Shown: positions 25,448 to 33,482 of the stretch, piece by piece
How the letters are laid out: each line of letters opens with the position of its first letter
Numbering within the stretch: position 1 is the stretch's first letter
Source: Streptomyces nigrescens
GTDB taxonomy: Bacteria > Actinomycetota > Actinomycetes > Streptomycetales > Streptomycetaceae
Direction of reading: 5' to 3'
Length of the DNA: 64,000 nucleotides
Assembly (NCBI GenBank): GCA_024349765.1
Contig: AP026073.1
Location: 7,192,001 to 7,256,000, forward strand
Program-made: the position numbers and the translations under genes
Notes under the pieces: model-generated
Told to the model about the DNA's origin: nothing
The model's database searches: none
The model's input: the letters and a program-made list of their open reading frames with translations, nothing else

Positions 25448-26437
25448 CTACCGCAGGACCGCCGCCTCCTTCTCCTCCGCCAGCCCCACCACCGGCCGGT
25501 CCGGACGCTGCGGCGCCACCCCGCCGATACTCCGCAGCCACGCCCACGTATCGGCCACCGTCTCCGCAACCGGCCGGCACCGCAGCCCCGTCGCCAGCGC
25601 ACGGGACACATCCGCCCCGAACATCGCATCCCGCGACTCATCCGTCGCCAGCCACACCGGCAACTCGGTCCACGGCTCCACACCGGCCGCGAGCACGTCC
25701 TCCGGCGCCGTCCAGCGCAGCTCCGCATCCGAGCCGGTGACCTTCACACAGCTCTCCAGCAGCTCCCCCATCGTGGCGTGCCCGATCTCGCTCACCAGGT
25801 TGTACGCCCCGCCGAGCCCGGCCTCCAGCGCGTCCAGCGTCCACTCCGCGAGGTCACGCACGTCGATGTACTGCAGCGCCAGCTCCCGCGGCCCCGGCGC
25901 CAGAACCGGCCCACCACGGGCGATCCGGCCCAGCCACCACGGCAGCCGCCCGATGTTCTCGTACGGCCCGAGGATCAGCCCGGCCCGCACCAGCAGCGCC
26001 CGCTCCCCGAACGCGTCCAGCGCCGCCAGCTCCCCGCCCCGCTTGGCCGCCGCGTAGTCCTCGGCGTCCGTGGCGTCCGCGGACCCCGCCACCAGCGGCC
26101 CGTCCTCGTCGAGCCCGTACGCCGCCGGATACGCGTACACCGACCGGCTGGACACGTACGCATACCTGCCGGCCCGCCCGGCCAGCAGCCGCGCCGCGTC
26201 CCGCACCGCCGAGGGCGCACCGCTCCAGGTGTCCACGACGGCGTCCCATTCCCCCTCCCGCAACGCCGCGAGACCCTCCGTGCCCGCTTCCCCCCGTTCA
26301 CCGTGCAAGGCCGTCACGCCCTCCGGCGCCGCGTGCCTCCCCCGGTGGAAGACCGTCACCTGCCAACCCCGCGCCACCGCCGCCTCGGTGACCGCCCGCC
26401 CCACGAACTCCGTACCGCCCAGCATCAGTAGCTTCAT
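25448..26437 (-). CDS. NAD-dependent epimerase/dehydratase family protein
   Basis: A 329-aa extended-SDR-like protein. The nucleotide loop is MKLLMLGGTEFVGRAV (GGxxxxG variant), then YAYVSSRSVYAYP with the catalytic-type Ser, and DYAAAKRGGE with the expected Lys after a Tyr. RAGLILGPYENIGRLPWWLGR and QYIDVRDLAEW are typical of the isoflavone-reductase/mRNA-binding-like branch. The ATG at 26437 gives the family length. It is alone on its strand. The substrate is unknown. Confidence 0.85.
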   Translation of the reverse strand: MKLLMLGGTEFVGRAVTEAAVARGWQVTVFHRGRHAAPEGVTALHGERGEAGTEGLAALREGEWDAVVDTWSGAPSAVRDAARLLAGRAGRYAYVSSRSVYAYPAAYGLDEDGPLVAGSADATDAEDYAAAKRGGELAALDAFGERALLVRAGLILGPYENIGRLPWWLGRIARGGPVLAPGPRELALQYIDVRDLAEWTLDALEAGLGGAYNLVSEIGHATMGELLESCVKVTGSDAELRWTAPEDVLAAGVEPWTELPVWLATDESRDAMFGADVSRALATGLRCRPVAETVADTWAWLRSIGGVAPQRPDRPVVGLAEEKEAAVLR

Positions 26438-26565
26438 ACCGCCGACTGTGCCGGACCCCGTCGGCCCGGACCAGCACCGCACGCCATCAGCGAAATCCCC
26501 ACCAGCGGAATTACCGGAGGCCCCGCCTCCGGATCAGGGACGCCCCACGCCCAACGACGTACGAC

Positions 26566-26619
26566 GAACGGGAACGGAAACGCAAACGCGAACGGGAACG
26601 GGAACGGGAACGGGAACGG
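26566..26619. repeat. GGGAAC hexanucleotide repeat
   Basis: A 6-bp period runs through this stretch (GGGAAC and near variants, with four clean units at 26600-26619). It lies in the 26438-26829 gap, which has no gene that I can support and also holds runs of GACGGCT (about 26677-26705) and GGTAAACGC-like units (26765-26825). Confidence 0.8.
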
Positions 26620-26829
26620 CCAAGGCTCCACAGCGCTCAGCGTTACGGCGAGCCGCCAACCGACGACGGCCGACGGCGACGGCTGACGGCTGACGGCTGA
26701 CGGCCTACGGCCAACATCGATCAGCGAATGGCGATCAACGAACGGCCGACGATGAACCAGTGAAGGAGGTGAACGCGGTAAACGCGGTAAACGCGGTGAA
26801 GAGGTGAACGCGGTAAAAACGGTGAACGC

Positions 26830-27681
26830 TCAGTCCTCGGCCAGAACGAACGACGTACGGGCGGACTCCAGCCCCGGCACCTTGGCCTCGATCCGGTACT
26901 TACCGGACGGCACCGTGGCCGAACTGGGCGTCGCGCACTGCGGTCCGCTCGCTCGCCGGTCCCACTCGACGGTGCGCTTCACGGAGCCGTTGGCCGGCAC
27001 CTGCAAGAGCGCCGGCGCGGTGCCCGAGGGGCAGTCGTTCGAGGCCCACACCCGGTCGCCACCCGCGGCGTCGCTGATCGTGAGCACCGTCGCCTTCCGC
27101 CCGAGGTCCACCTTGCAGGCCGCGTCGGCCGTGTTCTTGATGGTCAGCTCGAACTTCGGCTTCTTGTCCGGCGCGTACGAGTCCTTGACGCTCCGCAGCA
27201 CCAACTCGACCTTCGGATCAGTGCAGTTGGGCAACGAAGAACCGGCCGGAACACCCTTGCCGGACCCCTGCCCGATCGGCCCGCCGGCTCCCGCACCACC
27301 GGCCGACGCCCCGCCCCCGGAACCACCACCGGCCCCGTCGTCCTCGCCGCCGGCGCCACCGCTCCCGCCGCCCGAAGAGCCGGCACCGCCGCTGGCCCCG
27401 GAGTCGTCCCCCGACTCCCCTCCGGACCCCGACTCACCGCGTCCGCCCGGCTTTTGACTGATCGCCGGGCCCGCGGACGAGGGTCCGGGCGTGATCGACG
27501 TCGCGGGCCCCTTCCCGTGCGCACCACCCTTGCCCTCGTCGCCACCGTTGCCCCCGCCGCCCAAGTTGAGGGCCCACACGACCAGTAGGGCGAGCAGGAC
27601 GACGATGGCCAGCGCAACGGCCCTCCGCCGCCAGTAGATGGAGGAGGGAAGCGGCCCGATCGGATTGCGCAGTGATCCCAC
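26830..27681 (-). CDS. membrane-anchored protein with Gly-rich stalk and outer beta domain
   Basis: A 283-aa protein starting with GTG. After a short cytoplasmic N-terminus with YWRRRA comes one membrane helix (VALAIVVLLALLVVWAL, about 21-38). Residues 40-145 are an unusually long Gly/Ser/Asp-rich stalk. The last 130 residues form an Ig-like or beta-sandwich domain with three or four Cys (LPNCTDPKVELVL, KNTADAACKVDLG, ASNDCPSG, GPQCATPSS). I do not recognise a named family. The role is probably at the cell surface. The upstream gap 27682-27981 (300 bp) is C-rich and holds no visible gene. Confidence 0.7.
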   Translation of the reverse strand: MGSLRNPIGPLPSSIYWRRRAVALAIVVLLALLVVWALNLGGGGNGGDEGKGGAHGKGPATSITPGPSSAGPAISQKPGGRGESGSGGESGDDSGASGGAGSSGGGSGGAGGEDDGAGGGSGGGASAGGAGAGGPIGQGSGKGVPAGSSLPNCTDPKVELVLRSVKDSYAPDKKPKFELTIKNTADAACKVDLGRKATVLTISDAAGGDRVWASNDCPSGTAPALLQVPANGSVKRTVEWDRRASGPQCATPSSATVPSGKYRIEAKVPGLESARTSFVLAED

Positions 27682-27981
27682 GCGGAAACTCTACGAGAGA
27701 TCAGCAGCCGCACCGGCCACTACCCGCCGCATCAGACTGCAACTTTTCCCATGATCAGCCCGGCCCCCACCACCCACACCCACCCAACCCGCCACACACG
27801 TCCCTTCCGCCCCACCAACCCCACCCATCCACCACCCCTCATCCACCACCCCTCATCCCCCCTCGCCCGCCCCGCTCAACCCCACCCATCCCCCCACGGC
27901 CAACCCGCCGACCAGCCGCCACTGCCACCGCTGCCGCCACTGCCACCGCTACGGGCAGCGCCCCCCGGCACCGCCCAGCAC

Positions 27982-28734
27982 CTACGCCCCCTCCGGCCGC
28001 TGCCACTCCTCCTTGTGACCGAACCCCTGGCCGTTGTCGATCAGCCGCAGCCAGTCAGGACGCAGCTCCCAAAGGGTCGTGCGTTCCAACGCGGCCCGGA
28101 GCCGCTCGTCCGCCTCGACGAAGGGGAAGCGCCGGGTATAGGCGCGCCAGCCGACGACCCGCTCGGCGCCCGACAGAGGTCGGCAGCGACCTCGGCCCTG
28201 AATCCCCGTCAGGGCACTCCACTCCTGGCCATCGCGCTGCACCGTGAAGGCGACCCGGGCCTCCGGCTCGGCCAGGGCCCGGCCGTGGCGGGTCGTGGCC
28301 GAGGTGACGAAGTACAGCACCGGCCCGCCGACCGCGCCCGCACCTGTCTCCGCCGCGTCGGCCGTCTCCACCTCCCCCGCCGCCTCGCCCACCTCGGCCG
28401 CCTCGACCTCGTCATTGGTGGCGCCGGTGGCGTATAGCACCGCGCAGGCCTGCGGGCCGTCCTCGTCCACGTACGCCAGGGTGATCGTCGTGTGAGCGGC
28501 CAGTGCCTGCTCGATCGCGTGCGGGCAGGGCACAGGTCTCACAGCTGTCGCGCCGCCACGCACGGACTCGCCGCCACGCACGGACTCGCCGTCACGCACG
28601 GACTCGCCGCTGGACGCAGCCTCGCCACCGCGCACGGACTCGCCGGCACTGTCGCCCGCCCTCGCCGTACGCCTGTCGCTCACTTCTGGCATCTGTGGCA
28701 TCTGCCCGTCGCTGTCGTTCGTCTTCTTCGCCAT
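27982..28734 (-). CDS. pyridoxamine 5'-phosphate oxidase-like (FMN split-barrel) protein
   Basis: A 250-aa protein; the ATG at 28734 gives MAKKTNDSDGQ. The first 70 residues are disordered and contain five ESVRGG-type units made by an 18-bp DNA repeat. The rest fits the PPOX/flavin split-barrel fold: TITLAYVDEDGPQACAVLYA, GPVLYFVTSATTRHGRALA, RVAFTVQRDGQEW and GIQGRGRCRPL. The end ELRPDWLRLIDNGQGFGHKEEW matches the PPOX-like YhbP/heme-utilisation style. The substrate is unknown. It is convergent with nothing and lies upstream of a repeat-rich gap before mutY. Confidence 0.75.
   Translation of the reverse strand: MAKKTNDSDGQMPQMPEVSDRRTARAGDSAGESVRGGEAASSGESVRDGESVRGGESVRGGATAVRPVPCPHAIEQALAAHTTITLAYVDEDGPQACAVLYATGATNDEVEAAEVGEAAGEVETADAAETGAGAVGGPVLYFVTSATTRHGRALAEPEARVAFTVQRDGQEWSALTGIQGRGRCRPLSGAERVVGWRAYTRRFPFVEADERLRAALERTTLWELRPDWLRLIDNGQGFGHKEEWQRPEGA
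28556..28645. repeat. 18-bp coding tandem repeat in the PPOX-like gene
   Basis: Unit CCACGCACGGACTCGCCG at 28556, 28574 and 28592 (one change), a diverged copy at 28610 and another at 28628. Because 18 is a multiple of three, copy-number change keeps the frame and alters only the length of the disordered N-terminus. Confidence 0.85.
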
Positions 28735-28754
28735 ACCCGCATCCCGGCCGTGTG

Positions 28755-28940
28755 CCTTGCGCCCTGTGCCCTGCACCTTGTGCTCCGTGCCCTGCACCTT
28801 GCACCTTGCGCCCTGCGCCTTGCGTCCTGCGTCCTGCGTCCTGCGTCCTGCGTCCTGCGCATTTTCCTGCGCGCCCCGCCGCGCCCCGTTATCGCCTGGA
28901 CCCGCCTTGCCTTGTTTCGCCTTGCCTTGTTTCGCCTTGT
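28755..28940. repeat. heptanucleotide and related simple repeats upstream of the PPOX-like gene
   Basis: TGCGTCC is repeated five times at 28821-28855, flanked by degenerate units of the same type from about 28755 (CCTGTGC, CCTGCAC, CCTTGCG). CGCCTTGCCTTGTTT-type units follow at about 28905-28940. No gene is seen in 28735-29147. The array lies in the likely promoter region of the leftward PPOX-like gene. Confidence 0.85.
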
Positions 28941-29147
28941 CGCCTCCTTCTTATCCCGGCAACGATTACGGAGAGTAATCAGTTCCCTCGGATTGTAGTG
29001 AGTTTGCGGAGGCGGTCGTGGGGGTGGCGTACCGGCGGTAGCGGCCAGGCGTGCGTATGTGGCCGTCCTGCGAGTGGGTGGGCGTGCGGCGGGGCGCGGC
29101 CGGTGCGTTTCCTGGGCGCGTGCGAACGTGCCAGGATCGTCGGTGCC

Positions 29148-30107
29148 ATGACTTCGACGCCTGTCACCTCATCTGCCACGTCCGACGCCGCCGAGACCGC
29201 TTCCGCCGCCGTTCCGGCCGCGGAGGCCGCAGACGGGACCGCGCTGCACGGGCCGGTCACCGACTGGTTCGACGAGCATGCCCGCGATCTGCCCTGGCGC
29301 CGCCCCGAGGCGGGCGCCTGGGGTGTGATGGTGAGTGAGTTCATGCTCCAGCAGACGCCGGTCAGCAGAGTGCTGCCGGTGTACGAGCAGTGGCTGGCCC
29401 GCTGGCCGCGCCCCGCCGACCTGGCCGCCGAGGCGCCGGGCGAGGCGGTCCGCGCCTGGGGCCGGCTCGGCTATCCGCGGCGCGCGCTGCGGCTGCACGC
29501 CGCCGCGTCCGCCATACAGGAGCGGCACGGCGGTGACGTACCGCGCGAGCACGCCCAGCTGCTGGCGCTGCCCGGCGTCGGCGAGTACACCGCCGCGGCG
29601 GTCGCCTCGTTCGCGTACGGGCAGCGGCACGCGGTGCTGGACACCAACGTGCGGCGGGTGTTCGCGCGCGCGGTGGCCGGCCGGCAGTTCCCGCCGAACG
29701 CCACCACCGCCGCCGAGCGCAAGCTCGCCCGCCAACTGCTGCCCGAGGACGAAAAGCTGGCGGCACGCTGGGCGGCGGCCACGATGGAGCTGGGTGCGCT
29801 GCTGTGCACGGCGCGCACGCCGGAGTGCCACCGTTGCCCGATCGCCTCGCGGTGCGCGTGGCGGCTGGCCGGCTCCCCGGCGCACGACGGGCCGCCGCGG
29901 CGCACCCAGACGTACGCCGGTACCGACCGACAGGTGCGCGGGAAGCTGCTCGCGGTGCTGCGGGAGGCGGTGGCTCCGGTTCCGCAGCAGGTGCTGGACG
30001 CGGTGTGGGACGAGCCGGTGCAGCGCGCCCGGGCGCTGGACGGGCTGGTCTCGGACGGCCTGGTGGAACCGCTGGGCGGCGGACGGTACCGATTGCCGCT
30101 GTCGTAG
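29148..30107 (+). CDS. mutY: A/G-specific adenine DNA glycosylase MutY
   Basis: A 319-aa base-excision repair enzyme that removes adenine opposite 8-oxoguanine. The catalytic Glu is E64 (SEFMLQQTPV), the helix-hairpin-helix is LPGVGEYTAAAV (141-152) and the catalytic Asp is D165 (VLDTNVRRV). The [4Fe-4S] ligands are C220, C227, C230 and C236. The C-terminal part is shorter than in E. coli MutY and does not show a full NUDIX-like domain, as is common in actinobacteria. The ATG at 29148 starts a disordered 30-residue leader. Confidence 0.96.
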   Translation: MTSTPVTSSATSDAAETASAAVPAAEAADGTALHGPVTDWFDEHARDLPWRRPEAGAWGVMVSEFMLQQTPVSRVLPVYEQWLARWPRPADLAAEAPGEAVRAWGRLGYPRRALRLHAAASAIQERHGGDVPREHAQLLALPGVGEYTAAAVASFAYGQRHAVLDTNVRRVFARAVAGRQFPPNATTAAERKLARQLLPEDEKLAARWAAATMELGALLCTARTPECHRCPIASRCAWRLAGSPAHDGPPRRTQTYAGTDRQVRGKLLAVLREAVAPVPQQVLDAVWDEPVQRARALDGLVSDGLVEPLGGGRYRLPLS

Positions 30108-30414
30108 GCGGGCCGTCGGTCGACGACCGGCCCCGGTCGAGGTCATTGACCGGCGCCCCCGGCCGGTGCCCCGACCGGCCCCGATCGCCCCCGACCGGCC
30201 CCGATCGAGGTTTGACCGGAGGCCCCGAACAGTGACCCCGACCGATGACCCCGGCCGGTGACCTCGATCGACGGTCTCGATCGACGGTCTCGGCCGACAT
30301 AGTCGGCCGACTTACCGGTGCCGGTCCGCCCGTGCGTAGCCGCGCCGGTGCGCGACCGGGCCCGGGCGGGCGGGCGCGGGCCGCGGGCGCCCGTGCGCGA
30401 CCGGCACCCTCACC

Positions 30415-30550
30415 TAACCGTCCCTCGCCCCCAACCGGCACCCGTCCCTAACCGCCGCTCGCCCCCAACCGGCACCCGTCCCTAACCGTCGCTCACCCCT
30501 AACCGGCACCCGTCCCTAACCGTCGCTCACCCCTAACCGCCGCCCTGCCC
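30415..30550. repeat. 34-bp tandem minisatellite, four copies
   Basis: Units start at 30415, 30449, 30483 and 30517 with TAACCG and the inner AACCGGCACCCGTCCC. They are head to tail with no spacers. The wider gap 30108-31129 holds no gene that I can support. Its other contents are CGATCG/GACCGG-rich imperfect repeats (30115-30300), a CATGCGCCGTACCT repeat (30598-30640) and a GTGCCGTGACAT repeat (30822-30860). Confidence 0.9.
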
Positions 30551-31129
30551 ATCCGTCGCCCGTGCGCGATCGCGCCGTGCCTTCGTGCGTGCGTACTTCA
30601 TGCGCCGTACCTCATGCGCCGTACCTCATGCGCCGTACTCCGTCCGCCGTATAGCGAGGCCGTCCGCCCGGCGCCCCGTACACCCCCGGCACCCCGCACC
30701 TCCAGGGGCGGCTGCGCCCGTAGCCGCCCCTGACTGTCTTTCACGGCCGAAAAGGGTCGGTAGTTGGCTGGATGGTGATTCTTCGGCCGGGCGGCGCTGT
30801 GCCGGACCACATGTTTGTGAAGGTGCCGTGACATGTGCCGTGACATGTGCCGTCACGTGCGCCGTGACGGATGTCGTGCCGGATGCCGTGCGCCTCATGG
30901 GCCTTTCGGCGGGGGTGTTGTCCGTCCGGAGTATGACGGCGCGGGGGTCGCCGTCCCCCCGAGGTATGACCCCCGGCGCGCTGTTACACAACCGAGGGTT
31001 TTCCGTGCACTCGCTGTGGGGCCGACGCACATTACGCCGCAACACCCCCTCCGTAGCGTCTTCCACGTGCTGGAGATGACCGCCAGCGCAGTCAACGTGG
31101 GGAATCGCAAGCGGATCGGAGGCGTCGGG

Positions 31130-31696
31130 ATGGCGACCAGCGGCGGCAAGGTACTGGACTTCGAAGAGTACGTGCGGACGCGGCAGGAGGCCCTGCTGCG
31201 CAGCGCCCGGCGTCTGGTGCCCGATCCGGTCGACGCCCAGGACCTGCTGCAGACGGCGCTGGTGCGCACGTACGGCCGCTGGGACGGGATCGCGGACAAG
31301 TCGCTGGCCGACGCCTACCTCCGCCGCGTCATGATCAACACCCGTACGGAGTGGTGGCGGGCCCGCAAGCTGGAGGAGGTGCCCACCGAGCAGCTTCCGG
31401 ACGCGAGCGTGGACGACGGCACCGAGCAGCGCGCGGACCGGGCGCTGCTGATGGACATCCTCGGGGTGCTGGCTCCCAAGCAGCGCAGCGTCGTCGTGTT
31501 GCGGCACTGGGAGCAGATGAGCACGGAGGAGACGGCTGCCGCGCTCGGGATGTCCACGGGTACGGTCAAGAGCACGCTGCACCGTGCGCTGGCGCGGCTG
31601 CGTCAGGAGCTGCAGGCCCGCGACATCGACGCGCGGATGCTGGAGCGCGGCGAGCAGGACCGGGCGCGGCAGGACCAGGAGCGGTGCGCGGCCTGA
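31130..31696 (+). CDS. sigE: ECF RNA polymerase sigma factor SigE
   Basis: A 188-aa sigma factor for the cell-envelope stress response. Region 2 is EYVRTRQEALLRSARRLV, then DAQDLLQTALVRTYGRW. Region 4 is LAPKQRSVVVLRHWEQM, then STEETAAALGMSTGTVKSTL. The sequence closely follows the S. coelicolor SigE that I recall, and the downstream cseA-cseB-cseC order confirms it. The ATG at 31130 has GGAGG 7 nt upstream; an ATG at 31076 would add 18 residues. In the known system CseB activates sigE transcription when wall synthesis is disturbed. Confidence 0.95.
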   Translation: MATSGGKVLDFEEYVRTRQEALLRSARRLVPDPVDAQDLLQTALVRTYGRWDGIADKSLADAYLRRVMINTRTEWWRARKLEEVPTEQLPDASVDDGTEQRADRALLMDILGVLAPKQRSVVVLRHWEQMSTEETAAALGMSTGTVKSTLHRALARLRQELQARDIDARMLERGEQDRARQDQERCAA

Positions 31697-31839
31697 CGGC
31701 GGGCGGCGCGGGCCGGTGCGCGGCCTGACGTGCGGGTGGAGCCCTCAGTGATCACACGCATGACAAATGTGTGAAAACGGTCACGTGGTCCGGAGCCGTA
31801 CGGTTCATGGGTCGACGCGTCACAATCACATCAGGGAAC

Positions 31840-32028
31840 ACCTCGGAAACACCTCGGGGAAAGCCTCGGGAAACACCCCAGGGGAGTCCTCGAGGAAGAC
31901 CTCGGGGCGTGCCTCGGGGAACACCTCAGGGTCGGCTTCGCCGAACGGCATCACACAGCAACGAATACCTTCACTTCAGTCACTGAACTCAGTCACTGAG
32001 CTCAGTCACTCAACTCAGTCACTCAACG
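31840..32028. repeat. repeat-rich spacer between sigE and cseA
   Basis: Two arrays are present. At about 31840-31940 there are degenerate 15-bp units of the ACACCTCGGGGAA type. At 31977-32028 there are four contiguous 13-bp units (CAGTCACTGAACT, CAGTCACTGAGCT, CAGTCACTCAACT, CAGTCACTCAACG), with the perfect 12-bp palindrome ACTGAGCTCAGT at 31995-32006. The spacer (31697-32064) is 368 bp long. In the known system most sigE transcripts end before cseA, so structure here may set read-through. Confidence 0.85.
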
Positions 32029-32064
32029 AGCAGCAGCGGGATCGGCGGCTGTGCGAGCAGCACG

Positions 32065-32754
32065 GTGAGCAGGAGCGGATTGTCCAGGAACAGGTTGACC
32101 AGGATCGGGTTGACCAGAGGCGGCGCGGCCACGGCGGGGGTGGCCGCCGTCGGCCTTTTGCTGGCCGGGTGCAATCCGGGGGGCGAGGGTGTGCGCAGCG
32201 AGGGGTCGGCGAGCAGCACCCCGATGCCCAAGGGGGCGGCGAGCAGCGCGCCGAGTCCGACCTCGTCGGCCGGGTACAAGAAGGTCGACGCGGTCCGGCT
32301 GATGCGGGACGATCCGAGGGTCGGCGCGGACGTGAAGAAGTCCCTGTACAAGCCGTGCGCCGCCGACGAGTACCCGGTGGAGGTGACGTATGCGTCGCTG
32401 ACCGGCGGTTCGTCGCCCGATGTCATCGTCAACGTCATGACCTGCGCGGATTCCGTGGGGATCGGGTCCTACGTGTACCGCAGGGACAGCGGGGCGAAGG
32501 ACGGGTATGACAACGTGTATGCGAATGAGCAGCCGTCGGTCTCCGCCGCGGTGAACAAGGGTGAGCTGGAGGTCTCGAAGCAGACCTACGCGGCCGGCGA
32601 CAAGGTGTGCTGTCCGTCCGGTGAGGACGTGACGACGTACCACTGGGCGGGCGGCCGCTTCACCCAGTCCGACCAGTACCACACCGACTACAGCAAGACC
32701 ACCGTCGACAGCATCCCGGCGCCCGGGGACAGCGGCGCGGGGTCGGAGGGTTGA
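32065..32754 (+). CDS. cseA: lipoprotein CseA, negative regulator of the SigE system
   Basis: A 229-aa lipoprotein. A basic N-terminus and the lipobox LLLAGC place the lipidated Cys at C36. A Ser/Pro-rich stretch follows, then a mixed domain with ADEYPVEVTYASLTGGSSPDVIVNV and a late CC pair (KVCCPSGED). In S. coelicolor CseA sits outside the membrane and dampens sigE expression. It starts at GTG (32065), and cseB follows after 9 bp. Confidence 0.88.
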   Translation: MSRSGLSRNRLTRIGLTRGGAATAGVAAVGLLLAGCNPGGEGVRSEGSASSTPMPKGAASSAPSPTSSAGYKKVDAVRLMRDDPRVGADVKKSLYKPCAADEYPVEVTYASLTGGSSPDVIVNVMTCADSVGIGSYVYRRDSGAKDGYDNVYANEQPSVSAAVNKGELEVSKQTYAAGDKVCCPSGEDVTTYHWAGGRFTQSDQYHTDYSKTTVDSIPAPGDSGAGSEG

Positions 32755-32763
32755 GACAACCGC

Positions 32764-33474
32764 ATGGCCGACACCCATGTGCTTTTCGTCGAGGACGACG
32801 ACGTCATCCGTGAGGCGACGCAGCTCGCGCTGGAGCGGGACGGATTCGTGGTCACCGCGATGCCGGACGGGCTCGCGGGGCTGGAGGCGTTCCGTGCGAA
32901 CCGTCCGGACATCGCGCTGCTCGATGTGATGGTGCCGGGACTGGACGGGGTCAGTCTGTGCCGGCGGATCCGCGACGAGTCGACGGTTCCGGTGATCATG
33001 CTGTCGGCGCGGGCCGACTCGATCGACGTGGTGCTGGGCCTGGAGGCGGGCGCGGACGACTACGTCACCAAGCCGTTCGACGGGGCGGTGCTGGTGGCGC
33101 GGATCCGTGCGGTGCTGCGCCGTTTCGGCCACGCGAGCGGCCCGGACGGCGCCAAGCCGGCCGCGGCGGCGGACGACGCCCCGGACGAGGCGGTGCTGCG
33201 CTTCGGTGATCTGGAGGTCGACACCGAGGGCATGGAGGTCCGCAAGGGCGGCGAGAACGTGGCGCTGACGCCGACCGAGATGCGGCTGCTGCTGGAGTTC
33301 TCCAACGCGCCGGGTACGGTCCTCTCGCGCGACCGGCTGCTGGAGCGGGTGTGGGACTACGGCTGGGGTGGTGACACCCGGGTCGTGGACGTCCATGTCC
33401 AGCGGCTGCGCGGCAAGATCGGCCAGGACCGGATCGAGACGGTCCGCGGTTTCGGATACAAGCTGAGAGGCTGA
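32764..33474 (+). CDS. cseB: OmpR/PhoB-type response regulator CseB
   Basis: A 236-aa regulator. The receiver domain has the acidic pocket E10-D11-D12, phosphoacceptor D54, and K103 in the TKPF motif. The C-terminal winged helix includes VALTPTEMRLLLEFSNAPG and TRVVDVHVQRLRGKIG with the RGFGYKL end. Phosphorylated by CseC, it activates sigE. It is tightly coupled to cseA (9 bp) and cseC (8 bp). Confidence 0.95.
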   Translation: MADTHVLFVEDDDVIREATQLALERDGFVVTAMPDGLAGLEAFRANRPDIALLDVMVPGLDGVSLCRRIRDESTVPVIMLSARADSIDVVLGLEAGADDYVTKPFDGAVLVARIRAVLRRFGHASGPDGAKPAAAADDAPDEAVLRFGDLEVDTEGMEVRKGGENVALTPTEMRLLLEFSNAPGTVLSRDRLLERVWDYGWGGDTRVVDVHVQRLRGKIGQDRIETVRGFGYKLRG

Positions 33475-33482
33475 CGCCGCCG

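Noticed and set aside
30415..30550. CRISPR-like array
   Set aside because: The 34-bp units are contiguous with no spacers, and no cas gene is present.
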